This document shows, in pieces, positions 25,255-37,824 of a stretch of DNA of 64,000 nucleotides (the stretch's first letter is position 1; each line of letters begins with the position of its first letter). The translations under genes were made by a program, and so were the position numbers. The notes beneath the pieces were generated by a model, which ran no database searches, was not told the DNA's origin, and saw nothing but the letters and a program-made list of their open reading frames with translations. This DNA comes from Polytrichum commune (Eukaryota; Streptophyta; Polytrichopsida; Polytrichales; Polytrichaceae), in contig OX485809.1 in NCBI GenBank assembly GCA_950295325.1, positions 4,962,001-5,026,000 on the forward strand, written 5' to 3'.

Positions 25255-25543
25255 CTTCATCCGTCCCAAAAACAATTGTCTTATTTTTCGGACTTTTTTT
25301 GTCTCAAAATGATTGTTCGATTTACTTGCCCAACTAGAAATTTGAGGCTCAAAAGTCAAATATTTTCGAGTCAAACTTTCTATCTCAAGAAGTCTTTCGA
25401 CACCGCAACTTCCAGGGGCGTTGTAAAATAGTTGCTATTTTCTATACTAAGAGTCATACTTACAACAACTCGGTCAATGATTAGTGGGCCTTAATCTCGG
25501 CAAAGTTAGAAACATGGCCAATCATTTTGGGATGGAGGGAGTA
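25255..25543. mobile_element. Stowaway-like MITE, diverged
   Basis: The right end CATTTTGGGATGGAGGGAGTA is the classical Stowaway terminus with a TA target. The left end CATCCGTCCCAAAAACAATT is its diverged complement. The interior is non-coding. A cleaner member of the group is at 34411-34532. Confidence 0.65.
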
Positions 25544-25924
25544 ATTGTTTAACCGATTTACCGATTTACCAATTTTATTTTTTGAATAAGACCATGGTAT
25601 GTGAATGAAAAGATAAAGAGAGACTTGGGTTCGTACAAATGACCCAAATGACAAATATATAATACTTACGATGAATATTGGATCAATGTTGCCGTGTATG
25701 ACTCTATTTTCATTATCTATGAGTTGAATGTAGTTTCAACCTGAGAGGCAAATGAAGCATGGCTTAAAATATTAGTTGAGGGTTTGTAAAAATTGGTACC
25801 TAGACCATGCAATGGTGATTTGGGGAAACCAACCCATACACTCGTTCCTTGTTGGATGCCTAAACCCTTGCCTCCAAGGAACCAGTGAACGGGTTAGTTC
25901 ACCCTAGCCATGCAATGGTACACT

Positions 25925-26300
25925 AAATATGATATTTAGTGTCACATGGTATTTTGTGCCACTATGATAGCTTTTTGGAAGACACTTCTTATGGACCAAG
26001 TGAACAAATATTGTCATGGATGATGTACGACTTCATCCATTTGCCAAAAACCCTACCTTCTCTTCTCCGCAACTTGCAATGAACTATTGTCATGGATGAC
26101 TGAAGTTCGGATGAAAAATCACTTGGTCAGTGACAGTAATTGCAACACTGTAAATCTATAATCACCCAAAAGCTTTTACAAGGAATGACAAATAATGTTG
26201 GGTTAACATTTAGTGTTGGTGACACTACACCGCGGGTTACATCTAGTATTGAGCAAGACGACTAGAATTTGGCGACACTAAACATCATATTTAGTGTAGC
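25925..26300. mobile_element. Small element with TATTTAGTGTC ends, partner of 3190-3470
   Basis: ATGATATTTAGTGTCACATG at the left is mirrored by GCGACACTAAACATCATATT at the right. The interior includes CATTTAGTGTTGGTGACACT and GTATTGAGCAAGACG, shared with 3350-3450. It has no coding capacity. Confidence 0.5.
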
Positions 26301-26949
26301 TTGAAACCCTCACGTGGAATTAATTGCATATCACGAATGGATCAATCCCATGTGTGTTCATTATCTACATGCAAATACCTCATCTTCCTTTCCACCGATT
26401 TCTATATGTACTACTAGTTCAATCTGTACCAACAATGTACAAGTGATCCAATTTGTACTAGTTTATACTATTATAGTTGGCACTTCAAGTTGTAGGCCAC
26501 TCCGATTTTGATTTGTCCAACCTCAAGCCATATCTAGTTGGCATTTGGACCTTACTAATCAACATGTGCATTCAACTAATTGCTTTACTTGTACATTCAG
26601 GGGATTCTTGAGTAGGGTAGGATCAACGGGCTCAAATTCACGTCAGATTATTTGACGTTGGGTTTTCTTTTCTTTACCTGTACATTCAAGGGGCTTCTGT
26701 AGGTAGGGTTTTACCCTTAAAGGATGAAGGGGCTCAATGCGATACCTGTATGCACAATTTCTTGGAGCCACACCGAGTCTTAACATCATATACCTTTTTC
26801 GATAAATTTATTTCTTAGAGTATTTAATTTTTCAACATCTTGTGACAAGAAAAACATTAAGAAAACACGCATAGGTGACATTGATGATCACAATATTTAG
26901 GGTGTATTTGAACCTGAAGGCACCCATGCAATGTATTTGACCTAGGGGG

Positions 26950-27345
26950 TGGACTGTTTGTACCATGTACGAACTAACGTGAGTGTTAGAAGGGGCATAA
27001 TATGAGGCATTAGCTTACATAGTCTACCTAAGGGAGAGGTATTATTGTTCTTTGGTGTGTGCATCTAAAATGGTTATTAATTGTTTTGATGTAAAGGTGG
27101 ATGTGTAGAAGGGGCCCCTAAGATTTAGAGGAAAATTTGACAATAGATGTGTGAGTTTCACCCCAATTCATGTTTTCATCCATTATTGTTGTCATATGGT
27201 CAAAGTCCTCAATGACTACCATTGTATGTTCTTGTTAGGATTTGCATTTGGGTTCTAGGTTTTTACAATCTAAAGGCTCTTGGAGCGCTCATGGGGTTCC
27301 TTGAGTTATGCTCTCCGGTTTGTGGCTTAGTTGTTGTGCTCTCCA
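26950..27345. repeat. Dispersed repeat, partner of 8240-8720
   Basis: Same motif order as the 8.2 kb copy: GTGTTAGAAGGG, TATGAGGCATTAG, GATTTAGAGGAAAA, TTGACAATAGAT, GAGCGCTCATGGGG. Identity is moderate, and neither copy shows clear ends. Confidence 0.55.
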
Positions 27346-27519
27346 CAGTTGTTGAGTTACATACTATGGGTGCAAGTGATTTTTTTGTTTAGAGGAAGGT
27401 GAAAGTGGAATTTATGTGTAGTAAAAGGCCTACTTAGTTCATGATACATATTTTGTATATGTAGTGGAGGCATTCATCCCATTAAACTGAAAAGCTTAGT
27501 ATAAACATATGAGTCCATT

Positions 27520-30500
27520 TCCTAGCATGCACTAGTTTGCCAAGTCTCAAAATTGGTGAGGGCTAAATTTATTACCAAGTGACATTAAATTCATGAACAC
27601 ATGCCCATCTACCATATATCTCATGAAAACTGATGCATGCTCTAAGGTGCTTGTAGAGCGATAAAAACATAGTATCTCCAAACACATCCTTGCCAGTGAA
27701 TACTGCTAGGATGAATAGTGAACAATACTGCTATGAATAGTATTTTCAAGGAATAATGTTGAGATAAACAATATTTCCTAAATCTTTTGGTAACACCGAT
27801 TTCATAGCGTGAAGAGATTTAGTATTACCTTCACTAATTTCCCACACGCACTATATTAGCCCTCCTCGCTAACTGGGATCATGAGCGTCGTCGGGAAAAA
27901 GTAACCATTTAAGAGCCATCATCTACCTTTAGGGTTAGCTCTTGGAACTGCCAACGATCCTTAAGTCAGAATCAAAAAATTATCATGAAGCCAGGAAGGA
28001 GGGGAGCGAGGCCTGAGCAGTCAGTTTTGGAGGAGCCCATATTATAGAACTGTGTTGTTGATAGCTGTCACAAAGCTGCAATAAGTTAGCCAGTCCTGGC
28101 ACTTTGAGCCATGTTTTCTTTGCAACTTTTTTCTGATGGAGAGAGGGGATTATTGTATACGAGCGTGCCTCCCAAATACCGCACACAAGGAAAAAACTGA
28201 GAAATACAACCCACTCATCCAAACACTTAGAATGGCTGGGTGGCAAGTCAACCCTCTCATCACAATCACAGCCGGAGTTAGAGGGGCTATCCATGAACAA
28301 TCAATTAAATAACTAGAAAATCTTAAAATACCTAAAAGAGAAATCAAAACACTTATGAAACAAGTACACCGTATTGTCATTAAATACCTCACCTACTTGA
28401 TATTAAATAAAAGAAAATTAGACAACAAACAACCCCCCGTTGATCCCCCCTAGAGGCTAGGGATTGAACCAGTGAGTAAACTAAAGGAGCCCACCTCCTG
28501 AGAGGAAGGAAGTACCCCTTACGGTGACGCTTGGTCAAACATGATCACGGTAAAGAGGAACGGGCTCCCATTCACGTCAGGGTAAAAGAAACCCAGACGT
28601 TGCTTTTATTTTATTTTATTTAATTTATTATGAGCATGTCTCTCATCCATCCGGCATAATAAAACTTAAGACACTTTATAAGGTAGATGAGGCTAATGTC
28701 GACATCTTGAGCCCTGTGGAATCGTCCAGCTGATGGATTCGAGCATTGGAAGCTTGAGTAGGCGAGCAATTACAAACCATAACCAAAGAATCTGAGATCG
28801 TTGAAATCGGAGTTGAGGAAGGTGTTGATCTAGGTCTTGGATTCAAAGGTTTTTTTGCTTCTCAATTTGGTGTTATAGGGGGGGGGGGGGGAAGAACTCT
28901 TCCACCGTCCAATGTTGTGGAAGTGGACGACATCACTAAGAGATTCTACATGGGTCATTTGTCAATGAAAACCAAGTTCAATGTAGACATTGATTTTGTC
29001 ATGTCTCTGAAGTGGTCATGGGTAAGATGAAATGTTGCCAAACTGGCTTTTCATTGTAGAATACCCACAATACAAGTTGGTCGGCATCTCGCAGCTACAT
29101 GCTGCCTCCTAATTTGGCCACCCCGCCCACAAAAATCAAGCGTGTCATAGCTTGGTGAATAACACTCCTGTTTGTGGAGGATGGTGGGTGTAATTTGATT
29201 TTTGCAAAGGTGACCAACCCAAATATCATCAAGGTGGCAGCTAAATCAACATGTATTACTCACCCACTAAATTAGAGCGATTGTATCATTGATTAGGAGC
29301 CACAAAATAGGTGCCTAATTAAGGAAACTAACCTAATTAGCCTCATCGACCTAAGGTTTGTTGCTGATTCATGTCAAGTGCTGTTGAGTAAACTAATTTG
29401 GGATCTTTAAAACTAATTCCGATGACAAATCAACTCAAAAAAGTAACCTCTAAAGTGCATATTCTTCCAGGACTTTTATGTTGGATGAATGAGAGGTACA
29501 ATAATTCCCTCTCTATCTCGCGCTCTCTCTCTCTCTTTCCTTCTGATGAACACTCCAATATTTTCTGTGCATGTGGTTGCAGGAGTTTGGTCAGAGGTGG
29601 AGTTGGACAAGGACTAGAAGCATAGAAGCTTACTAGGTTGTCTCTTATTAGAGACTCAGAAGTTTTGGCTTTCTTACACGATGATATCTTCTCTCCCAGT
29701 TGCCCATGACGACTCCATAAGAAACTCCATTCGAGCTCGCCTCGCCTCGCCTGCGGTCAGTGTACGTCCCTGCTCCTACGACTCTCGACAGTCGTCAAAA
29801 AGCTGAATCGATTCGCACTAATGATGAAATCCACCGTCTTTTAAGATTACTTTTCCACATTACAAATCGAAAACCCAGTGGTCACGTACTTAACATCAAT
29901 CGTTTTCGGTAAAGAAGAAGATTGTTTACCACTGTGACCTGAGGATTACGGACCTAATAAGGTAGTGGGGGGAGTCAGTCATGCAGGGTCGTGACAACCA
30001 TATTATTTTTCGCACCCTGTTCTGAGCCTTCGCCCAAAAAGTAGTTGCACGTGACTATTATGATGTCCGCCGGCTTTGCATCATCCGAATCCATATTGTT
30101 AATTCAAAGCTCATGGCTGGCCTGGCATAACATGCTTTCAACTTTCATATATGAAGTATATTATTATCGGAGCAATGAATTGACTCTGTGGCATGTTGTG
30201 ACTTTTTTCTTCTTAAAATAAACACCAACCCTATACTTGTACTTGATCCATATGCAAACCAATTCCCATCACTACGGGGTATTGTGTTTCTTTATGACCA
30301 CCTGTTCTTTTCTATTGGATGGTTTTATGATCTAGTATTGGAGTAGATTGGAAATGACCCACTACCGATATATGAGTCCCAGACAAATCGTCATGTGTTG
30401 GGTGAAAATATAACATAAATCTACCATGATGGTAGAGTTGCAAATTTTGCAATGATGTAGGACACGTTTCAAATGACGCAGGATAGATTCCAAGCACTCT

Positions 30501-31421
30501 TATGATTGTAGTTGATGTATTGGTAAGGAACCACAATTCTTGTCGTGCATAGTGTTTTGAATCTTCTTGTGTGATTTATGTTTGCCTGGTGTGTTTTGGA
30601 CTCTCAAACTCATTATTTTTAGTAGAGTGTGGAACCCTAACAAATAACTTTCAACCTAGGTACATACTGTAGCATTGGTCATATGACCTGGCCCGGCCCA
30701 TGATTTCGGCCTGAACATCCACTAACTGGGACAGTTAGAAAACCAATACATTTTGGAATTTCCGAACGACCATTTTCAAGGTACTGGAGGAGAATTGAAA
30801 GTGTGTCGAGGCTGCAAGGGACAACGTACAAAATTCCTACACCAGTCTGCAACATCTACTTATGCATTGGAAAAGCCATCACAGGTTAGGGGTTAATTTG
30901 GTGAAATTACATCTTGCAGAGCCGCTGAAATCTCCAAGACATTTGTCAATTGCTGTGGATATCACCCAAACTTTGACGCACCAATAACAAACATTGTTCC
31001 TAATGTGAAGAAGGGACAATTTCAGAAGAATTCTGCACTTATATGAATTTTGCATTATGGGGAAATTAAAAAAGGTGATAAAAATTGGAACAGGACGAGC
31101 GATTCACAGCAATTTGAAGTCCCCCCACAAATCAGAGACATGGGTGGAGTTTGAGAGTGACAATTTTCACTTTCCGACCTTGATATATATCTGCCAAATT
31201 GTTCAATATGATCTACCGGTTTGCACCTCCATTGCTATTTGAATGATTTTCATGTGGGTGTTTATGGTTTAGAGCATAGAGGAAATGAATTTAAAAATCT
31301 AATCTCAAATGAATTTCAAGTCTATTTCAACCCTACTAAATTCAACCCTAATCTCACACTACATATCAACTTCAATTGAAGACTCAACCTTGTGGGGGTG
31401 AGAGCCACATTCTTCCCAGTA
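27520..31421. other. Gene-free stretch
   Basis: No gene is supported. Noticed here are a G-homopolymer at about 28879-28891, a CT-rich microsatellite around 29510-29542, and one diverged 148-bp unit near 30340-30480. The longest frame (27983-28300, minus) has no family motif and no consistent splice partners. Confidence 0.5.
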
Positions 31422-34400
31422 TTATTGCATTGCTGAGGGCTTGTACAATAGGTTCGTCACATATTTAGATCGGAACCGGTTCGTTGCACTAAGAACTAGA
31501 ACCGAGCAATTTGCTTGCTCCTTCTCCACAAACAAGTGCTTCAATACTACATGCTGTGGGCGAGGTAGGCTTTCAGAGGCGACATTCAGGACCGTCATAT
31601 GGAGTTGTGAAGGGATTGTGGGGGGCTCTTTCGTGAAATCGTCCGGTTCGGGCACAGGGTCGTTGTAGCTTGAATCTGGAGACATTGGTGCATCAAATCC
31701 AGCGACACTCTCAAGGTTGTCGGGTACATAGTCCTGCAATGACAAATAAAAGAATCAAGTTCAACATTCATGTTCAAATTTTCTTTTCTACCAAAAACAA
31801 ATAGCAAACCTTTTTTGATGCTCATACAGGGACCAGGAATCCCTCCTAGTGCTCGCTGCAGGACAGAGAGGAGAGGTGAATAAGGTATGTGTGCCTAAAA
31901 GCAACACTTCTAGCAAGTCTCTCTTTTCCTGGTCTTACAAAAGTTGGAAAAAAACTATAAACTTCTGGCATCTCTACAAATGGGTGAAGCACACGGAGAG
32001 AAATAAAAAAGAAATAAACCATATGTGCCCAACAAAAATCCGCAAAGTTGTTCCAAGGTTTAAGGCTTTTATTGTCGAGTAGGGGGGTCTATTCCCTCAT
32101 GTTTATACTGTGAACCTATCTCTACATCCATTGTGAACCTACCATTTTGCATCTGTTAGATGTAATCAACCTAGATTAACTGGGTAGTGCACAGTTTTAG
32201 GACTAGAACTAGATGTTGGTAAAAGGCTGGTATCAGTTTTAGGCACCAGTACCTCAAACAAAACAAACTCACTCACCAACCAACTAAAACCCCCGGTAAC
32301 TTAAATCCAGAAAAATGCAAATACAACTACACACCACAACCCTCCCATCCTCTTTGCCCTCATTCTGAACAAAAGGCAACTTGAATCCAAAAGGAGACAC
32401 ACCAAATTGCCCCTTTGTATGATCAACAGAAAAGACGACCAGACCCCAGGTATACACAAATAGTCAGCAAGGATCTTAATTGTCACAACCCGGGGTAGGG
32501 GATGAGAGCTTTCCTGAATACGATGAAAGCTTTCCTGAATACACTTATTGAGGCCTCGAATTTGAACTGTCATTAAACATTGACATCAAATACTCACCAC
32601 CTGACCCACATACCTTTGGTGTGCCCAAAAACTCATCCCTGCCCCGTTTTAAACAACTCTAACCCAACAGGGTTTCGGAAAGACTTCCCCAAATTTCTAT
32701 ATTTGGTGCCATGGATAGAGCCCACTCACAAAAGGGAGCAGTAGCCAAAGGCGAACTACACTAAATTATCCTATTAGTGTGGGCCACATAATTATCAACC
32801 CATGCCACATTTTCTTTTTGTAGGAAATTGATGTGACTATTTTAATTTATGCCAATTTTTCCCTTGAACTAATACTCAAGGTATTGGTCGAAAGTCTCCA
32901 GGAAGATTTAGGGAGGACCAGGGTCTTGAGCCCACATTATTTCCACCCTGACTAGACAATTTGGATGGCCAACATTGATTATTAACACACTCATTTTTCC
33001 ACCTACACTAATAGGACACTTTAACGTAGCTCTTCATTTGTGCTTGCTCTGCTAGGAGCTCGTGTTTATGTCTGTCTATCTATCTATCCATCTTCAAGAG
33101 AAGTGAGATACTTTCCAAAGGCTCCTGGATGAGGAAAGCCAACAGAGCTTACTACCCGTGCGTCAGGCAGAACTAAATTGCAGAAATTACAAAAACAAAT
33201 GAAACTTGTAAGGGAAAAACTCACAGTCACATCCAGCAAATTGATCATATCGTTTACGTCATCTGACACTGTAGCCAAGTCGGGTGAGTGCCTCCACTCG
33301 CCATCGACGAAGAACTTGAATTGATAAACCCCTGGTTGAAGCACTTTGATCAATGTGAAGTCCCTCCCTGATCTGTGTAGCAATTGCCTGTGATACTATA
33401 AATTGCTGCTCAGTTTTAGTATGCCAATCCTCTTCCACAATGTGGAAACATCACATACTATATACTGCATGCAGATGTAACCCTAAACCCTAAACCCTAA
33501 CCCTACATGATTCTTGGTTGGGAGTTGGTTGTTTTGCATACAACACCTTCCAAGTTCGGAAAGTTTACAGTGCAGACTCAGAGAGAGTGTGGAGGTTTGA
33601 TGCAGAACATTCTATTTTGGTTCATCGAGGGTCAAACTCATTTTGGCATGCCAAGAGGTGCTAAAAAGAGTTTGGCCCTCGATAAACCAAAATAAATCAT
33701 TCAAATTCAAACACGATCTCTGAGCATTCATCACTTTGTATACAGACATTATTGATGTTATATGCAAAACAACGAAAATAAAATCATAAGGGACCAACTC
33801 TTGACGTAGAGTCCTATTGAGTTGGGGGATAACTCTAACTGAGACAACAAGTAGAATCTAAAACCCATTATTTGTTTGGAGTGACTGCTGTTGAATCCAG
33901 ACAGTTTTTATTTTATTTTTGACAGAAGGCCAACAAACCAATCTTAAAGAATTCAGACATTCTCAGTCCCTGTAACGACACATGTGCTGTGTGGATGTAA
34001 CCTGTGCTCCAAGTAAAGATGGGTTTGGGATAGACTTAAAAAAATGATTGGCAAACGTAAACTTTTCATTCTGGACTAGGGGCCACTTTACACTAGAGCC
34101 CGAGGGCCTGTGACCATTGGAATTTTAAGAACTTTCATTGGTGGAAAAGGCCAAGACTATCCCACTTCACTTAACACTAGGCTTGAGGGCCTGAGCAATC
34201 AAGGAAGTTAGAATGGATGAAGAACCTACAAGGAGTCCTATATGGGATGTATAATGTTTCATAGCCTACTGGATTTTGTGCCAAGCCCATCTCAAATAGG
34301 TGGATCTACCACAAAACCAGGTGACCATGACACTTAAAAATCTCACAACCCTTGATTTATTTTTACTTACTGTGTGAAGGGGCCCAAGTGAATAGGATTC

Positions 34401-36280
34401 TAATCAAATACTCCCTCTGTTCCAAAATGATTGTCCTACACCCCAGAGTTTTATATCCCAAAGTATTTGTCCGACAAACATAATGGGATATAAAACTCCG
34501 AGGGTAGGACAATCATTTTGGGACGGAGGGAGTAGCATTCAGTTGAGAAACCTGGTCGCGTATATCTTTACACTACACTTGAAGGCCCCTGACCACACAA
34601 AATTCAATTCAATATTCCATGGCACGGCCTTCGGATGAGTTTCAAGGGCCCTCACGAAGACACAATCACAGCCCTTGGCTGTAGTGTAGAGTGGCCCTAA
34701 ATGATACAATTCTTGAGGAATGACTGCAATACTGTTTGCTTGGGCTTACACTTCAATACATGATCTAGTTTTGTAACAAAGTTAAGAGAGATATTTTGCA
34801 CATGTCCATGTCGCATTTCAGAATGAAGCCTAGGTTCACTTTCTTTGTTCCATTTTCTCTTTCCAAGGGCTTTAGTTCAGAATCTCTGGTCAAGTTAATA
34901 TAGTCTTGATAGAATCACTGAATTGAGGAAGAATTGAGGAGAATTGGGCATACACCTGGTAGACCAATTGTCCCAGGATCCCATGACTGACACACTGTTG
35001 CCACCATAGCTCCACATGATCAAAGCAGCCACAGCTTTCTCAGGTGACCCATAAAATCTACTCTCCCCAGTTTTCGGCATCGGTGCCATCGATCCTGGCT
35101 CCTGCAAGATCAATCAAAATTTTCTCTTTGGTTAGAACTTATAAAATCATTCTAGTGAGCACTACCAGAGTATCCGTATGATCAGTTTAAGAAAATTTTG
35201 TGGACAATTTTCCATATATACATGCATCTACCTCTCTATGTGTCCGCTGAAAGAGATGGGAGCATCCCACTGTTCAGAGAAAATTTGGAGAATCCAGCTA
35301 CAAGAATTTGCACTACCAGGTACGATTTTGAATTGTGGACTACCAGAGTATCGCATGAACATTCATTTTACACAAAATTCTGTGGGACATTCCTCACACA
35401 GGCATGCATCTACCTCTCTGTTTGTGCACTTGGAAGATATGGGAACATCCAACCACTTAGAAAGTCTAGTCCAACAGGACTGCGATGCCCACTTCGACCC
35501 CGCGAGTCTAGCTACAAGAATTGGCACTACCAAGAACAGTAGCCGCATGATCAGTTCAAGGCGTTTTTTTGTGTGGAATCCCTCAAACAGGCATGCGTCT
35601 ACCTCTCTGCCTGTGCGATTGAAGAGATGGGGAACATAGCCCAACTGTTTAGCAAAGCCTTTTCTAACAAGAACACAAAGAATCATCACAGGAATGCCAT
35701 GCCCACTTCGACCCAGAGAATCCAGTTACAAAAATTGGCACTACCAAACATGACTTCGAATGTGCACTACCCTAGTATCCGTACGATCAGTTTAAGAAAA
35801 ATTTGTGTGAAATTCTTCACATAGGCATGCATAAACCTCTCTATTTGATGCATTGAAGGCATTCAAACATCCAACTGTTTAGCAAAACCTAACCCACCAA
35901 GAACCCAAAGGATCAATCATCACAGGGCTTCGACCCAGATCACTCACTCATCTACAAGATTCTACAACAAAATGAGTTAGGCAAACAAGTGAAGCACCTA
36001 CCTCATGAGCGAACATGAGGGGCGATCTCGCTGCGGTCCCCGAGCTGTTGGATGAGCTCTGCCCTCCCATGGAGTCCACCGATGCCACTTGCGCTGCTCG
36101 TTGCTGAGCATGAATGAAAGTAGGCTGTGGTGCCCCACCATAGCTTGGCACTTGTTGCACATCTGGCCGCACCGCCACTCCATGCCCTACTCCAATTATT
36201 GCATTCCCTTGCTGCAATCCTCCTCCTCCACCTCCTCCTCCAACAACAACATCACTCTCCCGCACATTGGTATTCCCCAT
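31422..36280 (-). CDS. KINB: SnRK1 (AMPK/SNF1-type) kinase beta subunit
   Basis: This is the scaffold/regulatory beta subunit of the plant SnRK1 energy-sensing kinase. Four exons join in frame to 299 residues: 36280-36002, 35101-34956, 33387-33225 and 31733-31422, all with GT-AG borders. The N-terminus MGNTNVRE fits N-myristoylation (Gly2), as in plant beta1/beta2 subunits, and implies membrane association. A low-complexity linker with eight glycines follows. The carbohydrate-binding KIS/CBM48 domain spans about 117-196. It keeps the two tryptophans equivalent to the glycogen-contacting pair of animal AMPK beta: W139 in GSWDNW and W173 in DGEWRHSPD. The ASC/AMPKBI domain (about 197-299) contains PPTIPSQL, LPRPQHVVLKHLFVE and FRSKYVTNLLYKP, which bind the alpha and gamma subunits. 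The start is the first ATG, and length is normal for the family. Introns carry tandem repeats and at least three MITEs. Confidence 0.95.
32767..33019. mobile_element. MITE in KINB intron 3
   Basis: TATCCTATTAGTGTGGGCC at the left and CCTACACTAATAGGACA at the right are inverted ends resembling the TAATTAGTGTGGG family at 7592. It is about 250 bp, non-coding and fully intronic. Confidence 0.6.
33480..33506. repeat. Interstitial plant-type telomere repeat
   Basis: Roughly three and a half units of CCCTAAA, one lacking an A, lie in intron 2 of the beta-subunit gene. Shorter TTTAGGG runs occur near 41615 and 59745. Confidence 0.85.
33527..33773. mobile_element. GGTTGTTTTGCATAC MITE in KINB intron 2
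   Basis: GGTTGTTTTGCATAC at the left is mirrored by TATGCAAAACAAC at the right. Inside is a second hairpin: TTTGGTTCATCGAGGGTCAA against GGCCCTCGATAAACCAAA, around GGCATGCCAAGAGGTGC. A reverse-oriented sister lies at 63477-63719. Confidence 0.72.
34411..34532. mobile_element. Stowaway MITE in KINB intron 2
   Basis: CTCCCTCTGTTCCAAAATGA at the left and CATTTTGGGACGGAGGGAG at the right are the standard Stowaway termini. TA duplications lie at 34409-34410 and 34533-34534. Most of the 122 bp is an inverted repeat, including TTTTATATCCCA / TGGGATATAAAA. High arm similarity suggests recent activity. Confidence 0.92.
35161..35880. repeat. Imperfect tandem repeats in KINB intron 1
   Basis: Four diverged units start with ACTACCAGAGTATCC-like sequence near 35162, 35338, 35526 and 35766. 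Each continues with ATGATCAGTTTAAG, GGCATGCATCTACCTCTCT, a GATGGGAACATCC block and CTACAAGAATTGGCACTACC. Spacing is about 177, 188 and 240 bp. Open frames here are by-products of the repeat. Confidence 0.75.
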
Positions 36281-37824
36281 TTCACTAAAAACTCAATCTC
36301 TTAACCCCTCAAATCCTCTCCTAAACCCTCAATCCCTCTCAAATCTCCTCCTAACCCTCAAATCTTTATGCTGAACCCTCTATCTTCTCCTTAACCCTGA
36401 ATCTCTTTCTAAACTCAAAATCTTCTCTTCATCATCTCATCGGCTACCATCATCATCATCATCACCATTATCATCCCTGCATCCCACAAGGCATATTGGA
36501 ACCCCTAACTGTCACATGATAAGATATCGGAGGAACGCACAAATGATGTCACCAGCCTGCAAGTGGAGGTGGTCATCATCAGTATAAGTTAGTAGATCTC
36601 AATCTTAACCTTCTGTTGAGTGCGCGCTTTCTCCGACATTAGATTCCCTCTTATCCCTACTGTAAGTCTGTGCCTCTAATGGGTTTCCCTAATTGTCTCG
36701 CTATTTTGATGCTAGGTATATAGTACTTGCTTCATGTGGACAAATAAGTTAGGCACTGTGGTAACTTAACTTATTAGCCTTGCGCTACACACACTGTTTC
36801 GGAGGGAGATACTCTTCAACTCCGGGCTAGCTTATAAGTTAACCTTGTCAACCTTGTCTGATAAATATCATTCGTTCCTCTTGTTAAGGCTTTGCCCTTC
36901 GGAAGATGCTTCTTAGTTCTGCCGATAGATAGAGACGATGACTTTGGCAGTGCTGATCCTCATTTGCTTTTTGCTTTCCGATAAGTTGATATTATCCAAG
37001 TCTAGACGGTAGGGGACGAAGATTCTATCCAAAGCCGACGGAGGAGAGTTCTCCATGGGAGATGCATTCCAGGTTGAACGAACAGGATTCGTCCGTCAGA
37101 AAAGAGAGCATATTCCTTATTATTAGGTACTATGTACATACCTAGTACCCAGATGTGATAATGTAAATGGAACTAACTTACTTAACTGAACCCAACTGTT
37201 CGTTTAGGGTTCACTGGGGTCCACTCATCATACCAACTGACAATTCTTAACTTCATCAACTGTTGTCTACTGCGAACTTACTAATTTGTTGCAATTCATG
37301 CTTCATATGATAGTGTTGATGAGACTCACATAAAATTAGGGTTCACATCATATGCAGGTTTGAGATTAGAAATGGTTTCATCAAGTTCCACCTGACGAAT
37401 CAAGGGAGAGATGAGAGATGATGACGATCGTGAGGGATTGCTGATCAAGTAACTTATTGATTGTAGTATACATAAGGAAAGTATTACATACTAAAGTAGA
37501 TGTTGGACCCACCTGGAGTTGATCTGCTACTGTAATCACACACTTGAAATAACTGTGTCAATAATATTATCCATCCAACTTGGTCATTTCAACCAAAATT
37601 ACTACAATAGAGGGTTATCGTAGATTCATGACTGGAAACTATTGCAAAATGGATTGGGTTTAGGCACTAGGTATTTAAGCCTTTCGAAGACTAGACTTGT
37701 TTGAAGTTCGTGTTGGCCAACATTTCTATGTGGTGACAAGCATATAAGTTATGAAGCTCACCCTTACCGATGACTCCAATATTTCTTTCCACCCCACTTT
37801 CCTTGCTGCTGTAAATTCACAGCT
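36281..37824. promoter_or_regulatory. Divergent intergenic region between KINB and CPBP genes
   Basis: The two start codons face away from each other across 1,544 bp, so both promoters must lie here. Next to the KINB start there is a CT-rich stretch (36290-36430) with repeated CCTCAAATCTC / CCCTCAATC motifs, probably its 5' leader, and a CAT-repeat at about 36450-36475. I do not recognise a TATA box or a specific element firmly enough to mark it. Confidence 0.5.

Noticed and set aside
35178-35689. Frames of 108-153 codons on both strands
   Set aside because: They lie inside KINB intron 1 and are created by its tandem repeat.
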